NCBI RefSeq assembly: GCF_964212655.1
Contig: NZ_OZ156465.1
Location: 2,852,001-2,916,000, forward strand
Direction of reading: 5' to 3'
Origin: Candidatus Thiodiazotropha sp. LNASS1
GTDB lineage: Bacteria > Pseudomonadota > Gammaproteobacteria > Chromatiales > Chromatiaceae
Length of the DNA: 64,000 nt
Shown here: in pieces, positions 36,160 through 45,995 of the stretch
Numbering within the stretch: position 1 is the stretch's first letter
How the letters are laid out: every line of letters starts with the position of its first letter
Made by a program: the position numbers and the translations under genes
Notes under the pieces: model-generated
What the model was told of the DNA's origin: nothing
The model's database searches: none
Seen by the model: only the letters and a program-made list of their open reading frames with translations

Positions 36160-38880
36160 TCAATGCGCTTGATCCCAGTTGTCGCCGACCCCCACATCCA
36201 CCAGCAAGGGCACTGCCAAACTGGCCGCCATCTCCATATAATTCGCAATAATGTCCTTTGCTTCAATGACATAGGATTCCTCGACCTCCAGCACCAGTTC
36301 ATCATGAACCTGCATAAGAAGTCGCGCGGGCGGCGTGCTGGCCTCTATCCAAGCGTCTACAGCCAACATGGCGCGTTTGATGATATCAGCCGCACTCCCC
36401 TGCATCGGTGCATTGATCGCCGTACGCTCCGCCGCCGTCCTGCGTTGATGATTTTTCGCGTTGATATCAGGCAGGTAAAGCCGGCGGCCGAAAAGGGTCT
36501 CGACATAACCCTGATCATGGGCCAGTTCCCGCGTCCGATCCATGAATGCCTGCACTCCGGGGTAGCGTTTGAAATAGAGATCCACATAGGCCTGGGCTGC
36601 GTTTCTCTCAATGCCCAACTGACGCGCCAGACCAAATGCGGACATGCCGTAGATCAAACCGAAGTTGATCGCCTTGGCAGAGCGCCGCTGCTCCGCAGTC
36701 ACACGATCCAGCGGCTCGTCGAAAACCTCCGCCGCAGTAGCCCGATGGATATCCTTGCCTTCGGAAAATGCCCGTAGAAGCCCTTCATCCCCTGACAGAT
36801 GGGCCATGATCCTCAACTCTATCTGGGAGTAGTCCGCTGCCAGCATCTTCCAGCCCGGTTGCGCTACAAATGCCCGGCGAATGCGCCTGCCCGCCTCTGA
36901 GCGTACTGGAATATTCTGCAGATTTGGGTCGGTGGAGGAGAGTCGTCCCGTTGCGGCCACCGCCTGATGGTATGAGGTGTGGACACGGCCGGTCTGCGGA
37001 TTGACCATCTCAGGCAGTTTGTCCGTATAGGTCGACTTGAGCTTGGAGAGACCACGATGCTCAAGAATCACAGCCGGCAGCTCATGCCCCCGTTCCGCCA
37101 ATTCGACCAACACCGATTCCGCCGTTGAGGGTGCCCCCTTGGGTGTCTTTGCAATCACCGGGAGTTCCAGTTCGCTGAAGAAGACCTCCCCAATCTGCTT
37201 CGGTGAACCCAAATTGAAACTGTGGCCGGCAAGGGAATAGGCCTTCTGTTCGAGTTGGTGCATGCTCTTTGCCAACTCATCGCTCTGCTTGCGCAACATA
37301 CTGCTGTCGATAGCCACACCGGTTCGCTCCATCCTCGATAACACCGGAATCAACGCCACCTCAAGTTCCGTCAACAATGATGTTAGTAAAGGCTCACTTT
37401 CAAATTTCGGCCTGAAATAATCATGCAGGCGAAGGGTAATATCCGCATCTTCAGCCGCATATGGGGCGGCTAACTCCAGATCAATTTGATTAAAGGTCAA
37501 CTGCTTCTTGCCTTTGCCGGCTATCGTCTCAAAGTGGATTGTCTCATGTTGCAGATAGCGCTTGGCCATGGAGTCCATGTCATGCCGTGTAGCCGTGGAA
37601 TCAAGCACGTAGGATTCGAGCATGGTGTCATACGCAATACCTTGCATATCGACGCCGTAACGGGCCAATACACTCATATCGTATTTCAGATTTTGACCGA
37701 CCTTTTTCAGCTTTGGATTCTCTAAAAGCGGCTTCAAGTGAGTAAGCACTAACTCACGTGACAGCTGCTTTGGCGCACCCGGATAGTCGTGGCCGACAGG
37801 GACATACGCTGCCTCGCCAGGGCATACCGCAAATGAGAGCCCAACCAGTTCGGCCTGCATATAGTCGAGACTGGTGGTTTCCGTATCGAAGGCGAACAAG
37901 CCATGGGCCTCCAGCTGCGCGATCCATCTTTTCAACGCCGGCTCACTCAACACTGTCTCGTAGTTTACAGAGGTTTGTTCCGCTGCCTGCTGTTGCTCAT
38001 CCGTTTCCACGTCATCCAGGGTTGAGAGCAGGCGGTTCGATCCCATCCATTGATAGTGACGCCGTAATTCAGCACTGTCCCGCTCAACCGGCTGGTAATC
38101 AGTTGGGCCCATTTCAAGGCTGACGTCGAGCTTTATGGTTGCCAGTTCACGGGAGAGCGGCAGTTGAGCCAGACTGGCGCGCAGATTCTCGCCGATCTTA
38201 CCCTTGATCTCATCCGCATGAGTGATCAGATTATCCAGGGTGCCGTAGGTATTCAGCCACTTTGCCGCGGTTTTAGGACCACACTTCGGAACACCCGGTA
38301 TATTATCGACCGTGTCACCCACCAGGGCCAGGTAGTCAATAATCTGGTCGGGCCTGACACCGAACTTGTCCATCACCCCCGCCATATCGGTGGTGGTCTC
38401 TGACATGGTGTTGATCAGCGTGACGTGTTCATTCACCAGCTGTGCCATATCCTTGTCACCCGTGGAAATCATAGTCTCTATGCCCTGTTCCGTGGCCTGT
38501 CGCGCCAAGGTGCCGATCACATCGTCCGCCTCGACCCCGGGTACGACCAGCATCGGCAAGCCCATCGCCCGAATGATCGCATGCAGAGGCTCAATCTGGC
38601 CGCGCAGATCGTCCGGCATAGGGGGGCGATTGGCCTTATACTCCGGATAAATCTCATTTCTGAAACTGCCGCCGGGGGCATCGAATACGACCACCATGTA
38701 GTCAGGATCGAAATCGCTGATCAACCGACGCAGCATGTTCAGTACGCCGACAATCGCACCTGTTGGTTCACCATGTGAGTTACTGAGGTCGGGCAGGGCA
38801 TGATAGGCGCGAAACAGGTAGGAGGAGCCATCGACCAGGACAAATGGGGATGATTTAGACATAAGCAGCGGAAAATCCAT
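36160..38880 (-). CDS. polA: DNA polymerase I
   Basis: 906 residues, normal for the full three-domain enzyme. The 5'-3' exonuclease domain covers about 1-290 (LVDGSSYLFRAYHALP; GVEADDVIGTLA; GDTVDNIPGVPKCGPKTA). The 3'-5' proofreading domain starts near 320 with intact FDTETTSLDYMQ. The polymerase domain has DYSQIELRIMAHLS (motif A), RRSAKAINFGLIYGMS (motif B) and QVHDELVLEV (motif C). Either the ATG at 38880 or the in-frame ATG at 38862 (MSKSSPFVLVDG) may be used. Divergent from the DsrC-like gene. Confidence 0.97.
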   Translation of the reverse strand: MDFPLLMSKSSPFVLVDGSSYLFRAYHALPDLSNSHGEPTGAIVGVLNMLRRLISDFDPDYMVVVFDAPGGSFRNEIYPEYKANRPPMPDDLRGQIEPLHAIIRAMGLPMLVVPGVEADDVIGTLARQATEQGIETMISTGDKDMAQLVNEHVTLINTMSETTTDMAGVMDKFGVRPDQIIDYLALVGDTVDNIPGVPKCGPKTAAKWLNTYGTLDNLITHADEIKGKIGENLRASLAQLPLSRELATIKLDVSLEMGPTDYQPVERDSAELRRHYQWMGSNRLLSTLDDVETDEQQQAAEQTSVNYETVLSEPALKRWIAQLEAHGLFAFDTETTSLDYMQAELVGLSFAVCPGEAAYVPVGHDYPGAPKQLSRELVLTHLKPLLENPKLKKVGQNLKYDMSVLARYGVDMQGIAYDTMLESYVLDSTATRHDMDSMAKRYLQHETIHFETIAGKGKKQLTFNQIDLELAAPYAAEDADITLRLHDYFRPKFESEPLLTSLLTELEVALIPVLSRMERTGVAIDSSMLRKQSDELAKSMHQLEQKAYSLAGHSFNLGSPKQIGEVFFSELELPVIAKTPKGAPSTAESVLVELAERGHELPAVILEHRGLSKLKSTYTDKLPEMVNPQTGRVHTSYHQAVAATGRLSSTDPNLQNIPVRSEAGRRIRRAFVAQPGWKMLAADYSQIELRIMAHLSGDEGLLRAFSEGKDIHRATAAEVFDEPLDRVTAEQRRSAKAINFGLIYGMSAFGLARQLGIERNAAQAYVDLYFKRYPGVQAFMDRTRELAHDQGYVETLFGRRLYLPDINAKNHQRRTAAERTAINAPMQGSAADIIKRAMLAVDAWIEASTPPARLLMQVHDELVLEVEESYVIEAKDIIANYMEMAASLAVPLLVDVGVGDNWDQAH

Positions 38881-39086
38881 ATAAAATTTTGCTTGAAGAT
38901 AGTAGCTAAATCAGACCCTTTTGTCGCCAGTTTCACAAACCTGCAGAGTGGCCGCACTATGACCTACTATTTTTCTTGGTCTTTCTGAAAATCTGATCTA
39001 TCTTTTTAGAGCATGGACTCAATCGAGCCCCTAAAACTATAAATGCATAAAGCTACAACGAACGACCATCACCACTGGAGACGACC

Positions 39087-39431
39087 ATGCCCGAAATGAA
39101 CCCAATGGCTGTCGAGAACAGCAACACACCGGAAGGTTTCGATGAGTGGACCGAAGAGCAGGCGATTGCCCTGGCTTCGGAAGAAAACATCGAGTTAACT
39201 GATGCGCATTGGGAGATGATCCATTTCCTGCGCCACCACTGCGAAGAGCATGGCACCACCTGCAGCGCCAGACTGGTGCTTAAGGCGATGACAACACAAG
39301 TCAAGGATCGAGGCGGCAAAAGATATCTCTATACGCTCTTTCCAAGGGGCCCGGTAGTCCAAGCGTGTAAGATTGCCGGTATTCCACTGCCACCCTACTC
39401 ATTGGACCTTTCCTTCGGCAGTGTACACTGA
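39087..39431 (+). CDS. DsrC/TusE-family protein lacking the C-terminal cysteine
   Basis: 114 residues, with GGAG seven bases before the ATG. The family is clear from DEWTEEQAIALA, LTDAHWEMIHFLRHH, RYLYTLFPRGPVVQACKIAGIP. In DsrC two cysteines near the end carry sulfur; TusE keeps only the last one. Here the inner one is present (Cys94), but the position eleven residues later that should be the penultimate cysteine is Ser105, and the protein runs nine residues beyond it (LDLSFGSVH). It is therefore neither a normal DsrC nor a normal TusE. Cys-deficient homologues have been proposed to be regulators (RspA type); a role here is inference. A terminator follows. Confidence 0.88.
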   Translation: MPEMNPMAVENSNTPEGFDEWTEEQAIALASEENIELTDAHWEMIHFLRHHCEEHGTTCSARLVLKAMTTQVKDRGGKRYLYTLFPRGPVVQACKIAGIPLPPYSLDLSFGSVH

Positions 39432-39458
39432 CAAAATTCTCAACACTTAAGCTTACAA

Positions 39459-39479
39459 GGGGCGAGCAGCCCCTTTTTT
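39459..39479 (+). terminator. Rho-independent terminator after the DsrC-like gene
   Basis: GGGGC and GCCCC stem with a 5-base loop followed by six T, 27 bases after the stop. Confidence 0.88.
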
Positions 39480-39617
39480 AATGCCAATCCGTTAACAGTA
39501 CCTGCCAACTATTCCTCAAGATGTGGCCGCTTCGGTCGCAAACGAAGGAAACCAATAGATCCGGAACGATAATCACACCAAATAAACAGGGACAATAATA
39601 AGTCGGTACAGATTACC

Positions 39618-40673
39618 ATGCTCAATTCACACTGCTTCAGATTGGATGCAGCGGATGAGGCCAATGAATGGCATACCCAGGCAACGGAACTGCTGATTCG
39701 TTACAACATTCCCATTACACCTGTTTGTTATCATGTTGCCTATGAGTATGCCACTCAGCGTCATGGCGAATTAACACGAATAGTCGATGCCCAGCTGAAC
39801 AAAACCGGCCATCTGGACAGCCACTTTCTGTTTCATTTGTTTGAAAGTTTCTGCCTCGAGGGGGCTGAAAACGACAAACTGGACGATCACCTGGCTGACC
39901 TGCACAATCTACTATTCAAGGTTCTCGAAGGGGTGACAAACAACTGTAGCCAAACCGATCTCTTCAGCGAGACCTTGCTGAATCAGAGCCATGCCTTGGA
40001 TGCCAATCCCAGTCTCGAAGATCTGCGCGGCATAGCACAAACCTTGATGCAGGCAACCGCGCAAGCCATGCAAAACAATCGCATGTTGCAAGATCACCTT
40101 GAGTCGGCCGAAGAGCAGAGTCTGTCACTGCAATCCGAAGTGAAAAAGCTACGCGATGAGATATCCACTGACGCGCTGACAGGATTGTTCAATCGGCGTG
40201 CGCTCAACAAACGTATGCTCGAACTGGTCGAGGCGCACAACGGTGCATCCACCCCTTTTTCCATTCTGATGCTCGATATTGACCATTTCAAACAGTTCAA
40301 TGACAACTTCGGTCATGTGATCGGGGATGAAGTTATCCGTCGTGTCGGACTGATCATGAGAGACCAGTTGCGGGATGTGGACTTTCCCGCGCGCTATGGT
40401 GGAGAGGAGTTCACCGTGCTTCTGCCGGAAACGGATATCACCGATGCAATGAATGTCGCTGAAACGATCCACCAGTCGGTTGCGAAGCTGATACTGATTA
40501 AAAGAAGCACAAAAGAGAAACTGCCATCGGTTACGGTTTCGGTGGGCGCTGCCAGCTATCGCCGGGGAGACAGTCCCGAAACCCTGCTCGAACGTGCTGA
40601 TCAGGCCCTCTATCAGGCCAAAGAGGGGGGGAGAAACCGGATAGTCAGCGAAGCGGAAATCACCTATATGTGA
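39618..40673 (+). CDS. Cytosolic diguanylate cyclase
   Basis: 351 residues. The N-terminal half (1-150) is helical without membrane segments (YNIPITPVCYHVAYEYA), followed by a coiled coil (about 155-183, ESAEEQSLSLQSEVKKLRDE) and a GGDEF domain. The active site is GGEEF, with the substrate-binding LDIDHFKQFND and an RxxD inhibition site (RDVD) five residues before it, so it should be an active, feedback-controlled c-di-GMP synthase. The N-terminal region resembles cytosolic cyclases whose input is unknown. Convergent with the DUF4124 gene, with five bases between stops. Confidence 0.92.
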   Translation: MLNSHCFRLDAADEANEWHTQATELLIRYNIPITPVCYHVAYEYATQRHGELTRIVDAQLNKTGHLDSHFLFHLFESFCLEGAENDKLDDHLADLHNLLFKVLEGVTNNCSQTDLFSETLLNQSHALDANPSLEDLRGIAQTLMQATAQAMQNNRMLQDHLESAEEQSLSLQSEVKKLRDEISTDALTGLFNRRALNKRMLELVEAHNGASTPFSILMLDIDHFKQFNDNFGHVIGDEVIRRVGLIMRDQLRDVDFPARYGGEEFTVLLPETDITDAMNVAETIHQSVAKLILIKRSTKEKLPSVTVSVGAASYRRGDSPETLLERADQALYQAKEGGRNRIVSEAEITYM

Positions 40674-40678
40674 CCCCC

Positions 40679-41152
40679 TCACCTACACCAGCGAGCGATA
40701 TCGGCTTTAAGCTGTTTCATATGCCGCGCACGCGCTTGATCGCTCAGATAACGTCGCTCACCGTCATTGCCTAAATTATAGATACCTCTAGCCCGAAGAT
40801 GGGAATTGTAACGGTCTTTGGCACGCACGCAGTTCTGCTTGCGTTTTTTCCGCTCAGCCAGTTGTTTCTGCTTTGCCTCTTTCTTCTCCGCACGCTCCTC
40901 TGCATAGACATCCAGCATGCGCTGCATCTCCATCTGCCTGTCATGTTGTCCCGCCGTTGGCTGAGGACTCTGCTGTTCCCTGATCCTTATCTCTGTGGAC
41001 TCCCCCGTCACCGGCCGGTCACTGAAGTGCACACGTCCCTGCTCATCCACCCATTTATAGACCTCCGCCTGCAGTTGTAAGCCCGCCATCAACAGTACTA
41101 ACAGCAGGGATTGCGTAAACAGCCGTGGTAATTTACTTTTTATATCCAACAT
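40679..41152 (-). CDS. DUF4124 domain protein
   Basis: 157 residues. Signal peptide ends GLQLQAE, then the DUF4124 core VYKWVDEQGRVHFSDRPV. The rest is charged and helical (YAEERAEKKEAKQKQLAERKKR) with one Cys and a C-terminal ARHMKQLKADIARWCR. It is an exported protein of unknown function with a likely coiled-coil tail; the second of three DUF4124 proteins in the window. Confidence 0.85.
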   Translation of the reverse strand: MLDIKSKLPRLFTQSLLLVLLMAGLQLQAEVYKWVDEQGRVHFSDRPVTGESTEIRIREQQSPQPTAGQHDRQMEMQRMLDVYAEERAEKKEAKQKQLAERKKRKQNCVRAKDRYNSHLRARGIYNLGNDGERRYLSDQARARHMKQLKADIARWCR

Positions 41153-41371
41153 CTGAGCAGCTCCTTGCAGATATATCTATCACCCTCGTGTCTTTACCAT
41201 TCCGCTTGTGGCGCGTACTGGTTACATCGCCAGCTTAGGGCCAGTCTACCTCAATGATGACATGTATCGTACTGAATGACTCGTTCTGAATTGAGCATTT
41301 GTGAATGGGGATTATACCCTTCCATATACGGCTTTCTGAACTAACGGGATGATGAGAATTGAAGCGGATAT

Positions 41372-41394
41372 AAAAAAAGGGCGCCGAAGCGCCC
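41372..41394 (-). terminator. Rho-independent terminator after amtB
   Basis: On the minus strand GGGCGC-TTCG-GCGCCC followed by seven T, 29 bases after the amtB stop. It ends the Gcw_chp-glnK-amtB unit. Confidence 0.93.
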
Positions 41395-41422
41395 TTAAAG
41401 GGAGGATCATCCAACAGATGTT

Positions 41423-42697
41423 TTACAAGCCTGAACCCCGGTTTCCGGTGAACTCAGGATAGGCCTCCAGTCCACACTCGCCGAGATCGACACCTTCGTA
41501 CTCTTCCTCTTCGCTGACCCTGATACCCATCACAACCTTAAGGATCAGCCATACCACGAGGCTGGCGACGAACGTCCAGGCAAAGATTACTCCCAAACCG
41601 AGTAACTGCGGTCCGATTGAGGCATCGCTATTGGTCAGAGGAACCGCAATCAAGCCCCACATGCCGACCACGCCATGCACCGATATAGCGCCCACCGGGT
41701 CGTCGATCTTGATCTTGTCCATTGTGATGATGGAGAAGACCACAAGCAGGCCGCCAACAGCGCCGATCAGGGTTGCTTCCAAAGGAACCGGTGTCAACGG
41801 CTCGGCAGTGATTGCCACGAGACCTGCCAACGCACCGTTGAGTGCCATGGTCAGATCCGCTTTACCAAACAGCGCACGCGCGGTAAGCAGCGCCGCCACT
41901 ACACCGCCGGCTGCGGCTGCATTGGTGTTGACGAAAACTGCGGCGACAGCATTGGCTTCGCCGATATCGGAGATTTTCAGCTCGGAACCACCATTGAAGC
42001 CAAACCAGCCCAGCCACAGGATGAATGTACCCAACGTGGCCAATGGCAGGTTGGCACCGGGTATGGCATTGACTCGGCCATCGGCAGTGTACTTGCCTTT
42101 ACGGGCTCCCAGCAGAATGACGCCAGCCAGGGCTGCTGCGGCGCCACAGAGGTGTACCACACCGGAGCCGGCAAAATCGCTGAAACCGGCAGCGTCCAGG
42201 AACCCGCCACCCCATTTCCAGTAACCCTGCAGCGGATAGATGACACCGGTCATTACCACGGCAAACAGCAGGAAGGCCCAGAGCTTCATCCGCTCGGCCA
42301 CGGCACCGGAAACGATGGACATGGCGGTGGCGACGAAGACCACCTGGAAGAAGAAATCAGACATACCGGAATAGTAGGTCTCGCCATTGCTGGCCAGCAC
42401 ATCTTCGACACTGTTGTCGCCACCGAACATAAAGCTCAGGTCAAGCGCCGGAAAATAGCCATTGCCGTCTCCCGGATACATAATGTTGTAGCCCATCAAC
42501 ATATACATGATGCAGGCGATGGCGAACAGGGCGACGTTTTTGGTCAGGATTTCAGCGGTATTCTTGGCTCGCACCAAACCGGCCTCGAGCATGGCGAAAC
42601 CAGCCGCCATCCACATGACAAGCGCGCCGGATACCAGAAAGTAGAAGGTATCCAGTGCGTAACTGAGTTGTGTAATCGCTTCCACGATACTCTCCAA
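41423..42697 (-). CDS. amtB: Ammonium transporter AmtB
   Basis: 424 residues, 11-12 membrane helices. It carries the family signature FGFNGGSELKISD, the outer gate region and twin-His helices (SGVVHLCGAAAALAG; ISVHGVVGMWG) that line the ammonium pore. The C-terminal tail (EEEEYEGVDLGECGLEAYPEF) is the GlnK-interaction region. It lies 18 bases after glnK, the classic pair: GlnK blocks the channel when nitrogen is plentiful. Transcription probably starts upstream of the Gcw_chp gene at NtrC-controlled sites. Confidence 0.97.
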   Translation of the reverse strand: MESIVEAITQLSYALDTFYFLVSGALVMWMAAGFAMLEAGLVRAKNTAEILTKNVALFAIACIMYMLMGYNIMYPGDGNGYFPALDLSFMFGGDNSVEDVLASNGETYYSGMSDFFFQVVFVATAMSIVSGAVAERMKLWAFLLFAVVMTGVIYPLQGYWKWGGGFLDAAGFSDFAGSGVVHLCGAAAALAGVILLGARKGKYTADGRVNAIPGANLPLATLGTFILWLGWFGFNGGSELKISDIGEANAVAAVFVNTNAAAAGGVVAALLTARALFGKADLTMALNGALAGLVAITAEPLTPVPLEATLIGAVGGLLVVFSIITMDKIKIDDPVGAISVHGVVGMWGLIAVPLTNSDASIGPQLLGLGVIFAWTFVASLVVWLILKVVMGIRVSEEEEYEGVDLGECGLEAYPEFTGNRGSGL

Positions 42698-42715
42698 ATA
42701 AAAGTTGCTAGTGAG

Positions 42716-43096
<381 letters not shown>

Positions 43097-43124
43097 TCAA
43101 ATAGTTAACTCAAGCCGACTTGTC

Positions 43125-43802
43125 TTAGAAGCCTTTGCTCCAAGAGATGAAGAACCGCATATCGGAATCTTCACCGGCAGCGTCCGTATCATCGAGGTCG
43201 GTATCGGAGACGCTCAGGGTAACGTCGCCGAAATCACCGGTGGCCTTGGTCAGGTCGACCTGATAATGGGTGTAGTCCTCTAAATCATCATCGCCATCGC
43301 CGTCCGGTTCGACGAAACCGACCGTCAGGCCGATGGAGAAGTCCTGCGGCAGGTCAAAGCTGGCGCCCAGGTAGTAGTAGAGATCCTCTTCGATAACCTC
43401 GACAGCATCCTCTGCAGAGAAGACATAGTTGAGACCGGCAGTGAGAAACTGCCAGCTGCCACTCACGGCAAGCTCGGTGAAATCAGATTCCGCGTCGCTT
43501 GAATAGGCGTAATGGATCAGGCCGACATCATAGCCGAAGTCACCCACCTCGCCGGCGTAACCGCCATACAGGTCGAGCTCATAATCGTCCCAGGCCTCCG
43601 ACAGCCAGGTACCTGCATAGAGACCCGACTCGCCAGACCAATCGAAACCACCGGACAATGCGGTGCTGTTGCCTGTCTGGGTCAAACCACGCCAGATGTA
43701 GTTACTGGTAACACCGATATTGGTGCTGACTTCCGCCGCAGCGATGGACGATAGCCCTAACAGCGCAACGCCACAGGCCTGGGCAAGACGGTTCATCTTC
43801 AT
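43125..43802 (-). CDS. Gcw_chp/TIGR02001 outer-membrane protein
   Basis: 225 residues. A signal peptide ends LLGLSSIAAA, followed by SNYIWRGLTQTGNSTALSGG, the Gcw_chp start, a run of alternating amphipathic strands rich in Tyr, Asp and Gly, and a terminal Phe, as expected for an outer-membrane beta-barrel. An acidic loop (EPDGDGDDDLEDY) is notable. Related genes often precede glnK-amtB in gammaproteobacteria, suggesting a nitrogen-limitation pore, but no substrate is established. It is the first gene after the NtrC/sigma-54-like control region. Confidence 0.88.
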   Translation of the reverse strand: MKMNRLAQACGVALLGLSSIAAAEVSTNIGVTSNYIWRGLTQTGNSTALSGGFDWSGESGLYAGTWLSEAWDDYELDLYGGYAGEVGDFGYDVGLIHYAYSSDAESDFTELAVSGSWQFLTAGLNYVFSAEDAVEVIEEDLYYYLGASFDLPQDFSIGLTVGFVEPDGDGDDDLEDYTHYQVDLTKATGDFGDVTLSVSDTDLDDTDAAGEDSDMRFFISWSKGF

Positions 43803-43890
43803 CGTTATACTTCCTCTTAATCAATTAGAAACATGGGTTAATCAGTCAACTCGACTCATAGCTTGACGAGGCGAAACTACTGCAGTCTTT

Positions 43891-43905
43891 TCAGACTTCG
43901 TGCCA
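43891..43905 (-). promoter_or_regulatory. Candidate sigma-54 promoter
   Basis: On the minus strand TGGCACG-AAGT-CTGA: a perfect -24 element, but the -12 element has CTGA for the usual TTGC. It lies 89 bases before the Gcw_chp start and about 105 bases downstream of two NtrC-like sites, the normal geometry. Confidence 0.45.
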
Positions 43906-44010
43906 ACTTTTCCAACCTGTTGAAATTGCAGGAAATACCCAATAATTGGTAGTCAGGATACTGATCGGCTCACATGGCCGTGCATGGTTTGTGATCACAA
44001 CCGATCCCCT

Positions 44011-44040
44011 TGCACCAGACCCGTGCACCGGCTTGGTGCG
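44011..44040. promoter_or_regulatory. Two overlapping NtrC-type binding sites
   Basis: TGCACCAGACCCGTGCA (44011-44027) and TGCACCGGCTTGGTGCG (44024-44040) each match the dyad TGCACC-N5-GGTGCA with one mismatch and share four bases. They are the only such sites noticed in the window and lie upstream of Gcw_chp-glnK-amtB. The rest of the 390-base region 43803-44192 shows nothing else I can name. Confidence 0.7.
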
Positions 44041-44192
44041 AAATGATCGGATCGATATATCAGCCGGTGGATCGATGAAACAGTGCTGTACCGTCTATTC
44101 ATCGTTGTAAGGGGAATCACACCACAAAGACTATCCAATGCCGCTACCTCTTTCGCTGGACAAAGGAATCGTCACTGGCTATTGTCTGCCGC

Positions 44193-44438
44193 ATGATTGA
44201 TCCGAAACTTATCGATGAATTGACGACCCGGCTCTCCGCGACAATGCCCAGCGGTATCCAGGCATTACAGGCCGATGTGGCAAAAAATATACGCGCCACC
44301 CTGGAGTCCGGACTTGCCAGGCTCGACCTGGTGACCCGCGAGGAGTTTGAGGTTCAGCAGGCGGTTCTGGCACGTACACGTGAGAAGCTTGAGCGGCTGG
44401 AGATACAGATCAAGGAGCTGGAGGATAAAACCGGCTAG
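44193..44438 (+). CDS. ubiK: Ubiquinone biosynthesis accessory factor UbiK (BMFP)
   Basis: 81 residues. Helical protein with an N-terminal MIDPKLIDELTTRLSATMP and C-terminal coiled coil (REEFEVQQAVLARTREKLER, ending LEIQIKELEDK), matching the BMFP/UbiK family. UbiK helps UbiJ and the Ubi enzymes under aerobic conditions. It precedes comM by 45 bases, a common order near glnK-amtB in gammaproteobacteria. Confidence 0.92.
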   Translation: MIDPKLIDELTTRLSATMPSGIQALQADVAKNIRATLESGLARLDLVTREEFEVQQAVLARTREKLERLEIQIKELEDKTG

Positions 44439-44483
44439 CGCTTTATCAGCATCGGACCGAACGCTATTCCAAGGAAGGAATTT

Positions 44484-45995
44484 ATGTCACTCGCTATTCT
44501 CTATTCCCGCGCCCAAGAGGGCGTACAAGCACCCCTGGTCACCGTCGAGGTCCACCTCTCCAACGGCCTTCCGGGCCTCTCCATCGTCGGCTTGCCCGAA
44601 ATGGCTGTGCGTGAGAGTAAAGACCGGGTCAGAGGGGCACTGATCAACAGCCAGTTTGAGTTTCCCGCCCGGCGCATCACCATCAATTTGGCGCCTGCCG
44701 ATCTGCCGAAAGAGGGGGGGCGATTCGACCTGCCCATTGCCCTCGGCATCCTGGCCGCCTCGAATCAATTGTCGATGGACCCTTTGAGCCACTATGAGTT
44801 CAGCGGCGAGCTTGCCCTGTCCGGCGAACTGCGCCCGATCAGCGGCATACTGCCTGCAGCGCTCACCGCCCGTGATGCCGGGCGTTCCCTGATCCTGCCG
44901 CAACAGAATGCCGATGAGGCGGGACTGGTCAACGGACTCCAGTGCTATCCGGCCAGCCACCTCCTCGAAGTCTGTTCACACCTCAACAGTGTCAACCCGT
45001 TAGCGCAATACAAAAGCACGCACAATATCGAGGAAAGTGAAAAGAGCCGGCTCGATATGGCCGATGTCTATGGACAGAGTCATGCCCGACGCGCCCTGGA
45101 GATCAGCGCCGCCGGCGCCCACTCGCTGCTCTATATCGGTCCGCCCGGCACCGGCAAATCGATGCTCGCCTCCCGCCTGCCCGGAATCCTGCCACCGATG
45201 AGCGAGGAGGAGGCGCTGGAGTCCGCAGCCATTCACTCGGTGGCTAACAACAGGGCTTTCCAACCCGCCCAGTGGCGTCAAAGACCCTTCCGCGCCCCCC
45301 ATCACACCGCCTCGGCGGCGGCCCTGGTCGGCGGCGGCAGTAATCCGAAACCCGGCGAAATCTCCTTGGCGCACCGCGGCGTGCTGTTCCTTGACGAACT
45401 CCCCGAATTCGATCGGCATACCCTGGAGGTGTTGCGCGAACCCCTGGAAAACGGCCGCATCACCATCTCCCGCGCCAACCGCCAGGTCGACTACCCGTCA
45501 AGGTTTCAGCTGATCGCGGCGATGAACCCCTGTCCTTGCGGCCACCTGGGGGACGGCAGCAACCGCTGTCACTGTACTCTCGACCGCATCACCCGCTACC
45601 GCAATCGTATCTCCGGTCCCTTGATCGACCGTATAGACATGCACGTGGAAGTGCCGAGACAGCCTCTGCAGCTCGATCACCAGGCATTGCAGAAAAGAGA
45701 GGAGTCGAGCGAAACCATCCGCCGCCGGGTCATCACGGCACGTGATTTACAACTCCAGCGGCAGGGCCGCACCAATCAGGCCCTGCAGGGATTGGACATC
45801 GTGAAGTTCGCCAGGCCGGACAAGGAGGGTAATGCACTGCTGCACCGGGCAATCGAAAAACTTGGCCTGTCGATGCGCGCCTATCACCGGATTTTAAAGG
45901 TGGCGCGCACCATCGCCGACTTGGAGGCAAGCCCGAAGGTGGAGACTGCGCATATCAGCGAGGCGATTGGGTATCGACGCTTGGACAGACCTTAA
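44484..45995 (+). CDS. comM: Mg-chelatase-like AAA+ helicase ComM (YifB)
   Basis: 503 residues. The N-terminal Lon-like domain has VEVHLSNGLPGLSIVGLPE. The AAA+ part has Walker A GPPGTGKSMLASRLPG, Walker B VLFLDELPEF and the family motif NPCPCGHLGD. In naturally competent bacteria ComM drives branch migration of incoming DNA. The protein appears full length and ends LDRP. A second, about 83%-identical copy of its last 92 bases lies at 47054, after a toxin-antitoxin pair, so the 3' end of comM was an insertion or recombination point. Confidence 0.96.
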   Translation: MSLAILYSRAQEGVQAPLVTVEVHLSNGLPGLSIVGLPEMAVRESKDRVRGALINSQFEFPARRITINLAPADLPKEGGRFDLPIALGILAASNQLSMDPLSHYEFSGELALSGELRPISGILPAALTARDAGRSLILPQQNADEAGLVNGLQCYPASHLLEVCSHLNSVNPLAQYKSTHNIEESEKSRLDMADVYGQSHARRALEISAAGAHSLLYIGPPGTGKSMLASRLPGILPPMSEEEALESAAIHSVANNRAFQPAQWRQRPFRAPHHTASAAALVGGGSNPKPGEISLAHRGVLFLDELPEFDRHTLEVLREPLENGRITISRANRQVDYPSRFQLIAAMNPCPCGHLGDGSNRCHCTLDRITRYRNRISGPLIDRIDMHVEVPRQPLQLDHQALQKREESSETIRRRVITARDLQLQRQGRTNQALQGLDIVKFARPDKEGNALLHRAIEKLGLSMRAYHRILKVARTIADLEASPKVETAHISEAIGYRRLDRP

